A DNA stretch of 64,000 nucleotides from Rhodopirellula sp. P2. GTDB lineage: Bacteria > Planctomycetota > Planctomycetia > Pirellulales > Pirellulaceae. The stretch spans positions 3,267,001-3,331,000 of the forward strand of contig NZ_CP118225.1 in NCBI RefSeq assembly GCF_028768465.1, read 5' to 3'. Positions 44,494-53,700 of the stretch are shown here, in pieces; the stretch's first letter is position 1, and every line of letters begins with the position of its first letter. The translations under genes and the position numbers were made by a program. A model generated the notes under the pieces. The model worked only from the letters and a program-made list of their open reading frames with translations. It was not told where the DNA came from and made no database searches.

Positions 44494-44633
44494 GCCCAAT
44501 GCCATCTACTTTGTAGCGGAACGGCGCGAGCCGTCCGGTGACGCGCCGGAAAACACCCACGATTTACCGGACGGCTTGCGCCGTTCCGCTAACAAAATCC
44601 CCTCGGTTGGTTCTAAAGTAGATGGCATTGGGC
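44494..44633. repeat. 140-bp nested palindromic element
   Basis: The outer arms are perfect over 19 bp: gcccaatgccatctacttt at 44494-44512 and its reverse complement at 44615-44633. The inner arms are 25 bp with one mismatch: 44514-44538 (tagcggaacggcgcgagccg...) and 44567-44591. A GC-rich centre contains another short palindrome (ccggtgacgcgccgg). The structure resembles a MITE or a fold-back repeat. No gene lies inside. Confidence 0.88.
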
Positions 44634-44918
44634 GGAAGCCCACGGTTACTGGAGACGAACCGGACGCTATCGCGTTCCGGCTGATTCAATCAACAAGCCG
44701 TCGCGCGTCGGGTTACCCCGCCAGGTCCACTCGTTCTTGCGGCACTCACGACAGGCGGTGTTGGAAGGTCGGAGATGATCTCGGTTGGGGGCAAAAAACG
44801 ACCGGGGAATGGGTGGCCGGATCGAGCGGACGTTAGGTGGTGAGGCCGCCGGTTGGGGCGTAGAATCTGGGCCCACTGATCCGACCTGTCTCCCCGCTAT
44901 CCCCGGTGCGATTTCATC

Positions 44919-46769
44919 ATGACTTCTGGTTCTGACTCCGCCTCGTCCCCTTCCCTGACCGTTGATGAAGCCTTGGCTGCGATTGATCAAGCTTGCCAGG
45001 AAAAGAAATTGACCGCGGGGGCGGTGGAAAACATCCGAGCTTGGTTGACCGAGGATCGGTACCGCGACTATCGCGATCAAACGTTGCAGCACATCGCAGA
45101 CGGGAAATGGCAAAAGCTGGACGATGTCTTCTGGACGGTCATTCCGTTTGGCACGGGCGGTCGTCGCGGACGGATGTACGAGATTGGTTCCAACGCGATC
45201 AACGACCGCACGATCGGCGAAAGCGCACAAGGGTTGGCGGACTATGTCGTCCAGTATCACGGCGGTTCGAAGCAGCTTTCGTGTGCGATCGCCTACGACA
45301 CACGGCACAAATCCCGCCATTTCACGGAATTGTGCGCCGGCATCATGGTGGCAGCCGGGATCAAGGTTTATCTGCTGGATGATTATCGGGCGACTCCGCA
45401 GTTGTCCTTCGCCGTGCGATACTTGCACTGCGATTGCGGGATCATGGTGACGGCCAGCCACAACCCGCCGAGCGACAATGCGGTGAAGGTTTACTGGTCC
45501 ACGGGCGGCCAAGTCTTGCCACCACACGACAAAGCGATCATCGATCGCGTGATGAGCTGCCAAGAAATTCGCGTGACTCCGTTTGCAGAAGCGCTGGCGG
45601 ATGGACGCATCGAAGTGGTGACCGACAAGATCGACGCGGCCTTCTTGGACGCCGCTTCGCAGTGTGCCTTCGAAGGTCCACGTGATGTCAAAGTGCTTTA
45701 TTCGCCGCTGCATGGTGTCGGCGAAGAAGCCGTGATCCCGCTGATGAAGCGAGATGGTTTCACGCAGGTGGATGTGTACGAAGGCCACCGCGAAAAGAGT
45801 GGCGATTTCCCGAATGTACCGGGGCACGTTTCGAACCCTGAAAACCCGGCTGTCTTCGAGGCCCCGATCGAGACGGCGCGGCCAGGCGGGTACGACTTGG
45901 TGCTCGCAACCGATCCCGACTGTGACCGTTTGGGTGTGGCGGCTCCGCTGACGACCGATTCCAGTGGTGAATGGGGGACGTTCACCGGGAACCAGATCGC
46001 GGCATTGTTGGCCGACTATGTGCTGGAGCAAACCGCCAAAGCGGGCAAGCTGACGGATCGCTCTTACGTCATCAAAACGTTGGTGACGACGGAGCTGGTT
46101 CGCCGGATTGCAGAGTCCCATGGGGCACGCTGCGTCGGCGATTTGCTGGTTGGATACAAGTACATCGCCGAGGCGATGGACCGCGAAGGGCCCGAAGACT
46201 TCGTGTACGGCTGCGAAGAATCTCACGGTTACCTCGTCGGCACCTACGCCCGCGACAAAGACGGCGCGGTCGCTTGCATGTTGATGGGTGAGTTGGCGGC
46301 GAAGTTGAAGGCCGAGGGCAAGTCGATGCATGAGTACATGGGGGACTTGTACCGCAAGCACGGCATGCACCGCGAAAATCTGATCAATGTCTTCATGGAA
46401 GGCAGCGAAGGGATGGCCGCGATGCAAGGCTTGATGAAAGCGTTCCGTGCGGAGCCGCCGACGTCACTTGGCGGAATCGCAGTGGCTCAGGTCCGAGACT
46501 ACGGCAGTGCAACCATTTTGAACGTTGCTGATGGATCGACTTCGCCGCTGGAAGGCCCCAGTGGAAACTTGGTCATCATGGATTTGGAAATGGACGGCAA
46601 CTACGTCGCGGTTCGCCCCAGCGGCACCGAACCCAAAGTGAAGTTCTATGTCTTCACCCGCTTGGAAGCGGCCGAGTCGCAAGATCTGGATGCCGCGGAT
46701 GTGAAGCTGTCAGATCGCCTGCGTGCGATCGAAGAAGACGTCCGTGACTTCGCTCGCCTGCATTCTTGA
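44919..46769 (+). CDS. Phosphoglucomutase/phosphomannomutase family enzyme
   Basis: 616 residues from the ATG at 44919. Alpha-D-phosphohexomutase that moves phosphate between C1 and C6 of hexose phosphates, in the cytoplasm. Four diagnostic sites: active serine S180 in VTASHNPPSDNAVKVYW, metal loop DPDCDRLGV (about 332), sugar-specificity loop GCEESHGYL (about 430) and phosphate-binding RPSGTEPKVKFY (about 565). The length and GCEESHG loop are closest to the long PGM2/PgcA type that handles glucose-1-phosphate, but mannose or ribose phosphates are possible. It stands alone between two repeat-rich spacers. A perfect hairpin 35 bp after the stop (46804-46827, catcagcc/ggctgatg) may end its transcript, though no T run follows. 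Confidence 0.93.
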   Translation: MTSGSDSASSPSLTVDEALAAIDQACQEKKLTAGAVENIRAWLTEDRYRDYRDQTLQHIADGKWQKLDDVFWTVIPFGTGGRRGRMYEIGSNAINDRTIGESAQGLADYVVQYHGGSKQLSCAIAYDTRHKSRHFTELCAGIMVAAGIKVYLLDDYRATPQLSFAVRYLHCDCGIMVTASHNPPSDNAVKVYWSTGGQVLPPHDKAIIDRVMSCQEIRVTPFAEALADGRIEVVTDKIDAAFLDAASQCAFEGPRDVKVLYSPLHGVGEEAVIPLMKRDGFTQVDVYEGHREKSGDFPNVPGHVSNPENPAVFEAPIETARPGGYDLVLATDPDCDRLGVAAPLTTDSSGEWGTFTGNQIAALLADYVLEQTAKAGKLTDRSYVIKTLVTTELVRRIAESHGARCVGDLLVGYKYIAEAMDREGPEDFVYGCEESHGYLVGTYARDKDGAVACMLMGELAAKLKAEGKSMHEYMGDLYRKHGMHRENLINVFMEGSEGMAAMQGLMKAFRAEPPTSLGGIAVAQVRDYGSATILNVADGSTSPLEGPSGNLVIMDLEMDGNYVAVRPSGTEPKVKFYVFTRLEAAESQDLDAADVKLSDRLRAIEEDVRDFARLHS

Positions 46770-46893
46770 AGTGGTCCAAGGGGCGATCTCCTGGCGATGT
46801 TGACATCAGCCATTTCCTGGGCTGATGAAGATGAAATCAACCAGGCGGTTTGAGCGGTTTCCGACGAATGGTATTGATACGGCGTTTGTCGCG

Positions 46894-46996
46894 ATTGAAA
46901 AAGTGAAAGTGCAAATGGACAATTGTAAAATGCCGGAATGCGTGGATGAAATCGCATCAATTTGCATTTTTCCATTGTCAATTTAACTTTTTCAAT
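46894..46996. repeat. Imperfect inverted repeat of the AT-rich ATTGAAAAAGT element
   Basis: The outer ends are exact over 11 bp: attgaaaaagt at 46894-46904 and actttttcaat at 46986-46996. The arms stay similar for about 35 bases with gaps (left gaaagtgcaaatggacaattg; right arm inverted taaattgacaatggaaaaat). It fills most of the 297-bp gap between the phosphohexomutase and the DUF4159 protein gene. A single copy lies at 44123-44160. Confidence 0.65.
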
Positions 46997-47066
46997 GAGT
47001 TGCATTCGGTTCGCACACTCACCACCCTGCCAACATTTTTATCAGCCCAGCGAACTCCTCAACGGC

Positions 47067-49529
47067 TCAGCGATTGAGCGAGTAGAGGACCAAGCCCGCC
47101 AGGATTCGGGCGGCGTCCGCGGTGTTGTATCCGGGACACTGAACCGAGTTTTGTGACTCCAGTGCACAGCTGAGATCGAGCGGCGAGTAATAGATCGCCG
47201 CTTGATCGTCGACTGACAGCAGGTCGACGATCGGTGTCGATCGCACGCGGCTGATTTGGAGGGTTTGATTCTTCTGCCGTTCGCCCGTTTGATTCGGGCG
47301 ACGAATCGTGACGTCGCTGAGGTCATAGCCGCCATAGCGAGTTGTCCACGCGGGATGCTCTTTTTCCATCGGCTCGAATGATTCGCTGGGGAACAGCCCG
47401 GCGAGTTGGGTGCGGATGGAGTTCCCAAAGGCTTCGCTGCCGCAGATGGGGCTGGCGATGATGATGCCGCCTCGCGAGGCAAACGCTTGCAGGGCATCAC
47501 GCTCGGATGGTTTCAAGTCGACTGCCGTTTGCCCGTGCAGATACAGCACTCCCACGCGGGCCAGTGATTCCTCGGTCAGTTCAATCGGGTCGTTCACGGC
47601 GATGACTTCAATCGCCAACTTTTCGCGAATCAGGGTCGCGGCGTTGGGGAGTGCGCGCAGGACTTGTTTCTCGCCGGCACCGAGAGCACCCACGGCGATC
47701 GGAATGGCACCTCGCGTGGGCGGCGGTGCGATCGAGCCATCCACGATCGATGCCGCGTCCAGTTTGTTCTTCAGTTCACGGCCGGTGGCGTAAGCGATGA
47801 TGTTTTCACCGATCGAGATCCCCGCTTCGATTTGTGGTCGGATCGCTGCGGGCATGTCCGCGTTGCGAAGCAAAGGGCCGCTGTGTTGCCATCGGCACGA
47901 CAGGCTGCGAGGTGAATAGAACACCGGCGTTCGGCAGCACGCCCCAACTCCGTAGACCCAGTAGTCTTGGCCGATGGCGGCAGGGTCGACCGGTCGTTCG
48001 GCAAACCAAACCGGATGGGATGGGGGCAATCGCTCAAGCTGACTGCCAGGGAACCAGCGTTGGCTGAGGTCGATCACGCTGTCCTGGAACCCCGAGGCAT
48101 CACCGCAACCATCGCCCCCGAGAGCATCAAACAGAATGGTGCCACCTTGGTCGATGTACTGTTTCAGTGTCGCGACCAGCTCGTTGCTGAACTGAAGTCT
48201 TTGCGATCCGCGAATGACGATCACCGGCACTTGCAGCAGGTCTGCAACCGTCGCGCCGTCGGCCTGGATGGTTTGCCAGGTCAGTTCTTGCGACCAATCG
48301 CGTTCGACGTGTCGAACCAATTGCTTGAGCGATGTTGAAAACGGGAGGGAAGCGGTGTTGTTCGCGCCCAAGTTTCGAAGCGAGGGATGATCCAGTTGTC
48401 CAACGACGACTTGCCGTTTGCCTTTGGAGAGAAACAGCAGAGCAAACGAAGTGGCGACGTCGCGTTTGCTTTCTGCGGGGCCCGACCCATTCCAAAATCC
48501 ACGGAAGGCATCTTGTAGGCCGACCAGGTGTTCCGCCCCTTCGCGATACCAATCGTGCCCACCGATCAGGCGGCGGCCGGACAGACGTCCCACTCGTTCG
48601 ATCGCGTACAGATAGTAGAAATCGCTCGACAGCGTGCTGCCGGGGTTGGTTTCGACGGTGAAGATTTGGGACAGGAACTGGAAGCCTTTTTCGATCCCGG
48701 GGTCGCCTGATTCCTCGTCGCAGCACCGCAGTGCTTTTTGGTCGTGGTCGAGCGTGCTCAATGCGTCTTGAGCGATCAGCAGGGATCCGATGCCGGCGCA
48801 GGTCATGCTGCCGGTCGGGTCATCGGATCGATACGGCCAACCACCGCGGCGAAATTGGAGGTTCCGCCAATAGGCTTGGGCTCTCTGGAACACGGCGGGG
48901 TCGACTTCGACACCGCGATTGACCGCTTCCCCGAGCGCCAGCAAAGCGAACTGGCTGTTGGAGGGATCACCCTGCCCGGCTTGGTCCCCGTAATTCCAGG
49001 CCCCTGGATTCCTTGAGTTGGCGGCTTTTTGTTGGGCGGTCAACCAAGCGACATTGCGGCGGATTCGGGGAAGGTCTTCGAGGGCTCCGACGTGACAGAA
49101 AACCAGGGTTTGCAAACTCACCGCGTAGGTCTGGGTGGGTTCGAATCGGCGGAGGTAGTGCAGGGCTCGAAGCATGTCGGGATCATTGCGAGACACACCG
49201 GCGTTGAGCCAAGCCAGCGTGCAGAGCGACGACAGCCCGCAGGATTGGCCTGTGTATTCATCCCATCCTCCCCGGTCCGTTTGTGATTTGCGAAGGTATT
49301 CGACCCCGCGATCAATCGCTCGTTGAACCGTGGGGGCATCGATGCGTCCGGGATTGTTTTGTGCCATGCAGCGTTGAGCCGCGCCGGCAAGCAGCGTCAA
49401 TGCGCACAGCATTGCGATGATTGCACACCGATATCGCTTGTTCGCTGCAAGGCGTAAACTGCGTTGACTCCCGCACGCGATCGCTCGGCTGGATTGGTTT
49501 GGATCCAAGACACCGCGAATGTGACTCAT
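47067..49529 (-). CDS. Secreted protein with terpene-cyclase-type repeats and DUF4159-like domains
   Basis: 820 residues from the ATG at 49527-49529. The open frame runs far into the divergent moxR gene, but that part is antisense to a real gene. A signal peptide covers AIIAMLCALTLLAGAAQRCMA. Residues about 60-420 contain alpha/alpha-barrel repeats like those of squalene cyclases and prenyltransferases (AIDRGVEYLRKSQTDRGGWD), though catalytic Asp boxes are not evident. The rest has two DUF4159-like segments with Gly-Gly-I/T loops (KQYIDQGGTILFDALGGDG and AFASRGGIIIASPICG), each followed by a Pro-rich H-P-x-W/F motif. It shares a 49-bp divergent promoter region with moxR. The pairing with MoxR is common in planctomycetes; the molecular role is unknown. 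Confidence 0.85.
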   Translation of the reverse strand: MSHIRGVLDPNQSSRAIACGSQRSLRLAANKRYRCAIIAMLCALTLLAGAAQRCMAQNNPGRIDAPTVQRAIDRGVEYLRKSQTDRGGWDEYTGQSCGLSSLCTLAWLNAGVSRNDPDMLRALHYLRRFEPTQTYAVSLQTLVFCHVGALEDLPRIRRNVAWLTAQQKAANSRNPGAWNYGDQAGQGDPSNSQFALLALGEAVNRGVEVDPAVFQRAQAYWRNLQFRRGGWPYRSDDPTGSMTCAGIGSLLIAQDALSTLDHDQKALRCCDEESGDPGIEKGFQFLSQIFTVETNPGSTLSSDFYYLYAIERVGRLSGRRLIGGHDWYREGAEHLVGLQDAFRGFWNGSGPAESKRDVATSFALLFLSKGKRQVVVGQLDHPSLRNLGANNTASLPFSTSLKQLVRHVERDWSQELTWQTIQADGATVADLLQVPVIVIRGSQRLQFSNELVATLKQYIDQGGTILFDALGGDGCGDASGFQDSVIDLSQRWFPGSQLERLPPSHPVWFAERPVDPAAIGQDYWVYGVGACCRTPVFYSPRSLSCRWQHSGPLLRNADMPAAIRPQIEAGISIGENIIAYATGRELKNKLDAASIVDGSIAPPPTRGAIPIAVGALGAGEKQVLRALPNAATLIREKLAIEVIAVNDPIELTEESLARVGVLYLHGQTAVDLKPSERDALQAFASRGGIIIASPICGSEAFGNSIRTQLAGLFPSESFEPMEKEHPAWTTRYGGYDLSDVTIRRPNQTGERQKNQTLQISRVRSTPIVDLLSVDDQAAIYYSPLDLSCALESQNSVQCPGYNTADAARILAGLVLYSLNR

Positions 49530-49578
49530 GCGGAAGCAACCCGTGCGACTCGAAACAATGTGATTTGGACTGTGATTC

Positions 49579-50682
49579 ATGGCTGATCCTTCGGTTCCGA
49601 CCCCTCCACCGATGAACCCCGCTGCAGGCACTGCAGCGTCAAGTGCGAGTTCGGGTGACGCGTCCAAGCCCCGCAATTTGGCAGACGTGTTGCGAGAGTT
49701 CTCGGAACACCAAAAGAAGATGCGGGATGAGTTGGCAAAGGTCATTGTGGGCCAAACGGACACGATCGAACAGTTGCTGGCGGCCATCTTTACGCGAGGG
49801 CACTGTTTACTCGAGGGTGTACCGGGGCTGGCGAAGACTTTGATGGTCAGCACGCTGGCGAATATCTTGGATGTTTCGTTCAAGCGGGTTCAGTTCACGC
49901 CTGACTTGATGCCCTCGGACATCACCGGCACCCAGGTGATGGAAGAGGATGAATCGGGGCGGCGAAGTTTCCGGTTTGTCCAGGGCCCGATCTTCGCGAA
50001 TATTTTGCTGGCCGACGAGATCAACCGGACGCCGCCGAAGACCCAGGCGGCGTTGCTGGAAGCGATGCAGGAACGCCAGGTCTCGGTGGGGCGAGAAACC
50101 CACACGCTGCCCGACCCGTTTTTCACCATTGCGACGCAGAACCCGGTGGAGCAGGAGGGAACCTACCCGTTGCCCGAGGCGCAGCTCGACCGGTTCATGT
50201 TCAACATCAAAATCGATTATCCCTCGGCGGAGGAGGAAGAGAAGATTCTGACGGCGACGACGCGAGGCGAATCGGTGTCGGTCAACAAGATCCTTTCGGC
50301 GCGAGCGATTTTGAATTGTCAGAGATTGGTCAGCAGCATTGCGGCGGGACCGCTCGTGATTCGCTACGCCGCTCAGTTGGTGCGGGCAACTCGCCCCACC
50401 GACGAATCGGCCCCCAAGTATGTGCGTGAGTTGGTCGATTGGGGGGCGGGGCCGCGGGCGGGACAAAACCTGATTGCGGGTGGCAAGGCCATTGCGGCGA
50501 TGAACGGACGCTTCAGTGTGGAGCCCAGCGACATTCAAAAGATTGCCCTTCCGGTGTTGCGGCATCGCATCGCGACCAACTTCCAGGCTCAAGCCGAAGG
50601 GATGGACACGGATTCTGTGATTCAGCGTCTATTGACTGACATCCCCGTGCCTGAACCAGCTAAAATGGAACGTTCCAAGTGA
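49579..50682 (+). CDS. MoxR family AAA+ ATPase
   Basis: 367 residues from the ATG at 49579. About 30 Pro/Ala/Ser-rich residues precede the AAA+ core. Walker A is GVPGLAKT (80-87), Walker B LLADEINR (about 145-152), followed by PKTQAALLEAMQERQV and sensor-1 region FTIATQNPVEQEGTYPLPEA. MoxR ATPases act as chaperones that help mature or activate VWA-containing partners, usually encoded next to DUF58 and VWA genes. Here no DUF58 gene follows; a PSCyt1 gene starts 76 bp downstream. The divergent gene encodes a DUF4159 protein, and the two start codons are 49 bp apart. Confidence 0.95.
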   Translation: MADPSVPTPPPMNPAAGTAASSASSGDASKPRNLADVLREFSEHQKKMRDELAKVIVGQTDTIEQLLAAIFTRGHCLLEGVPGLAKTLMVSTLANILDVSFKRVQFTPDLMPSDITGTQVMEEDESGRRSFRFVQGPIFANILLADEINRTPPKTQAALLEAMQERQVSVGRETHTLPDPFFTIATQNPVEQEGTYPLPEAQLDRFMFNIKIDYPSAEEEEKILTATTRGESVSVNKILSARAILNCQRLVSSIAAGPLVIRYAAQLVRATRPTDESAPKYVRELVDWGAGPRAGQNLIAGGKAIAAMNGRFSVEPSDIQKIALPVLRHRIATNFQAQAEGMDTDSVIQRLLTDIPVPEPAKMERSK

Positions 50683-50758
50683 GCGATGTCTTGCCACCAA
50701 AGCGTCGGCAAAACAACTGCATCACTCCTGCCAGATGCCCACCCGATCAACGCAGCCC

Positions 50759-53700
50759 ATGTCGTCTCGATTTCCAGACCGGTCCACCCGCCCCCGCATA
50801 AAAGGTGTCAGGTACCTTTTTGGTAGTTTAGGGTGTTTCAGTTCATGGCAAACAAGGTGTCTGACGCCCTGTGTTTTGCTGGTCGCGATCCTGCTTGCCG
50901 GTGCATGTTGTGCCGACGACGAGGCGGCGCAACGAGAGTTCTTTGAGAATCACGTTCGCCCATTGCTGAGCAAGCAATGTTATGAGTGTCATGGCCCGGA
51001 TGCGGATGAACGGCAGGGGGGACTGCGTGTGGACCACGGGGCATTTTTGCTGAGTGGTGGTGACACGGGGCCAGCGGTTGTCGCGGGGGAAGTCGATGAC
51101 AGTTTGTTGATCGAAGCGGTTCGTTTTGAATCGTATGAAATGCCACCGTCGGGCAAGCTTTCAGACGACGACATCGGCGTGCTGGAACGATGGGTTTCGG
51201 AGGGGGCGTATTGGCCGGAAGAACCCTTGCCCGAAGGAGCTGAGGGCGAAACCAAGTCATTCGATTTGGATGACCGACGCGAAACACACTGGGCTTGGCA
51301 GCCCGTCCAAGATCGCTCGGCACCGGAGGTCAGCGATCCGGCTTGGTCTCGTGACACAATCGATCGCTTCATTTTGGCTGGTTTGGAAGACGCGGGTTTG
51401 TCCCCTGCTCGACCCGCGGATCGCAGCACCTTGGTGCGACGTTTGACGTTTGCACTGACGGGATTGCCACCCACGCCTGAAGAGGTTGTTCGCTTTGAAG
51501 GCGATGGGCGTCCCGACGCGATGCAGCGTCTGTTGGATCGATTGATTGCATCGCCTGAGTTTGGCAATCGTTGGGGCCGTCATTGGTTGGATTTGGTTCG
51601 GTACGCTGAGTCTCGCGGTCACGAGTTTGACGCCGACATTCCCAGTGCGGATCGATACCGCGATTACGTGGTGCGTGGGCTCAACGCGGATGTGCCGTAT
51701 GACCAATGGGTCCGGGAACACATCGCTGGTGATTTGATGACTCAGCCACGAATGAGTTTTCATGATGGCGAAGGCGGGAGGCCGTTCAACGAATCGATCT
51801 TGGGAACAGGTTTTTGGCATTTGGGCGAGTGGGTTCATTCGCCGGTTGATATTCGCAAAGACGAATCGGACCGCATCGACAACATGATCGATGTGATGTC
51901 GAAGACCTTCCAAGGTGTGACGGTCGCCTGCGCTCGGTGTCACGATCACAAGTTCGATGCGATTTCGACGGCCGACTACTACTCACTCACCGGGTTCTTG
52001 CAGAGCAGCGATTACGCGGAGATTCGATTTGATTCGATTGAGCACAACCGTCAGGTAGCCAAGCAGCTTCAGGAGCTCGACGAGAGCCATCGCAAAAAGT
52101 TTGAGGCCAACTTTGAGGATCTTTACGACGCAGCGCAGCGGTCGGACAAGGATCTCGCTTGGCCGAAATCGGTGGTGCATGCGTTTGATCAGCTCGATGC
52201 AAGCGATTATCGCCAGAACGGATTTGCATTTGGTGCGCAGCCGACGCGTGCGGGGGAACCGCATCTGATGGAGCCTGACTCTTCGGAGTTGTCGGCGGAC
52301 AAGATGATCTCGTTGGCCAGGAACGCTGCGGCCAAGAACGATGTGTCCTGGAACGGATTGGAATCCATTCGTTCGAGCGTTACGAACGCACGAGGCAAAT
52401 TACGAGCTTATCCTCGGGCTGGTCGAACGCTTCGTCTGCCAACCTTTGCGTTGACTGAACCCATCGTTTCCATCCGAATTCGGGGGACAGGGAATGTTTT
52501 CGCGTGCGTTGATTCGCATCGATTGGTCGATGGTCCATTGCATGGTGAAACGATCGTCAAGTTCAACAAGGTCGATGGTTGGGTGCAGTTGAATCTGGGC
52601 CGGTACCTTGGGCATCGTTTGCATTTGGAGTTCACTCCCGCTGAAAACCAGACGATCGAAGTTCTGTGTGTGGCCCAGTCTTCCAAAGCGGATGTGGCGG
52701 CGACACGGCGGCAGATTCAAAGTCGTCTGGACGAGCAAGCGGATCGCACCGGTGAACTGGAAACGCAAATCCGACGACGTGTCGCGGCGAATAAAGCCCT
52801 GCGTTCGAAGATCGCAGCGTGGCAAACCGAATGGTTCACACAACGCCAGCAATTGGTGTCTCAGATTCAGAAGCGATCGCGGGTGGCGATTGGGATGATC
52901 GACGGGAGCGGCGAGGATGCAGCGATCTTGATTCGTGGCAATTCGTCGAGCGAAGGCGACATCGAACCGCGGCATTTCTTGACCGCAATCACCGGTGGAG
53001 AACGGATTGGAGATGAACAGGGGAGCGGCCGTTTGGAACTCGCTGACGAAATCAATGACCCGCACAATCCACTGACCTCTCGGGTGATCACCAATCGCTT
53101 GTGGCATCATTTGATGGGGCGCGGGATCGTGCCCACGACCGATGACTTTGGTGTGTTGGGGATGCGGCCGACCCACCCGGAATTGCTTGATCATCTGGCC
53201 ACGGACTTTGACCGTCACGGTCGGCATCTGAAGTGGATGATTCGACGTATCGCTTTGACAAGCACTTATCAAATGTCGATGCAGGGAGCATCAGATGAGA
53301 TCTCCGTGTTGGCATCCACGGTCGATCCAAAGAACGAACGGTTGCATCAACGGAATCTGCAGCGACTCGAGGGGGAAGTTCTGCGAGACAGCTTGCTCGC
53401 GATTTCGGGGCAACTCGACCGATCGATGGAAGGCGGTTCCGTGCCGGTTCATTTGACCTCGTTCATGAAAGGACGAGGCCGGCCGGCAAAGAGCGGTCCG
53501 ATGGATGGTGATCGACGGCGATCGATCTACATTGCGGTTCGGCGGAATTTCCTGTCGCCGATGATGAGCGTGTTTGACACGCCCAATCCGTTCAGCACGA
53601 TGGGACGTCGCAACGTGTCCAATGTGCCTGCTCAAGCCTTGGTGATGCTCAACGACCCCTTTGTGCGCGAGCAGGCTCGTTTGTTTGCGGAGCGTGCGAT

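Larger units (their letters stand above)
43845..44918. other. 1-kb noncoding spacer rich in repeats
   Basis: No convincing gene between corA and the phosphohexomutase. It contains two copies of a ccccggacggggc hairpin-like sequence (near 44221 and 44290), an 11-bp triplication, one AT-rich ATTGAAAAAGT element (44123-44160), a large nested palindrome (44494-44633) and GC-rich segments. Frames such as 44423-44836 are created by the repeats and lack protein-like composition. The pattern fits an accumulation of small dispersed elements. Confidence 0.6.

Noticed and set aside
44423..44836. 137-codon plus-strand frame in the corA-hexomutase spacer
   Set aside because: It passes straight through the nested palindrome, which explains its openness; no motif or start signal supports it.
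44667..46427. 586-codon minus-strand frame opposite the phosphohexomutase
   Set aside because: The opposite strand carries all four hexomutase signature motifs. This frame has His/Arg-rich shadow composition.
49530..49883. Upstream extension of the DUF4159 protein to base 49883
   Set aside because: This part is antisense to the moxR 5' region, including its Walker A; the signal peptide lies after the ATG at 49529.
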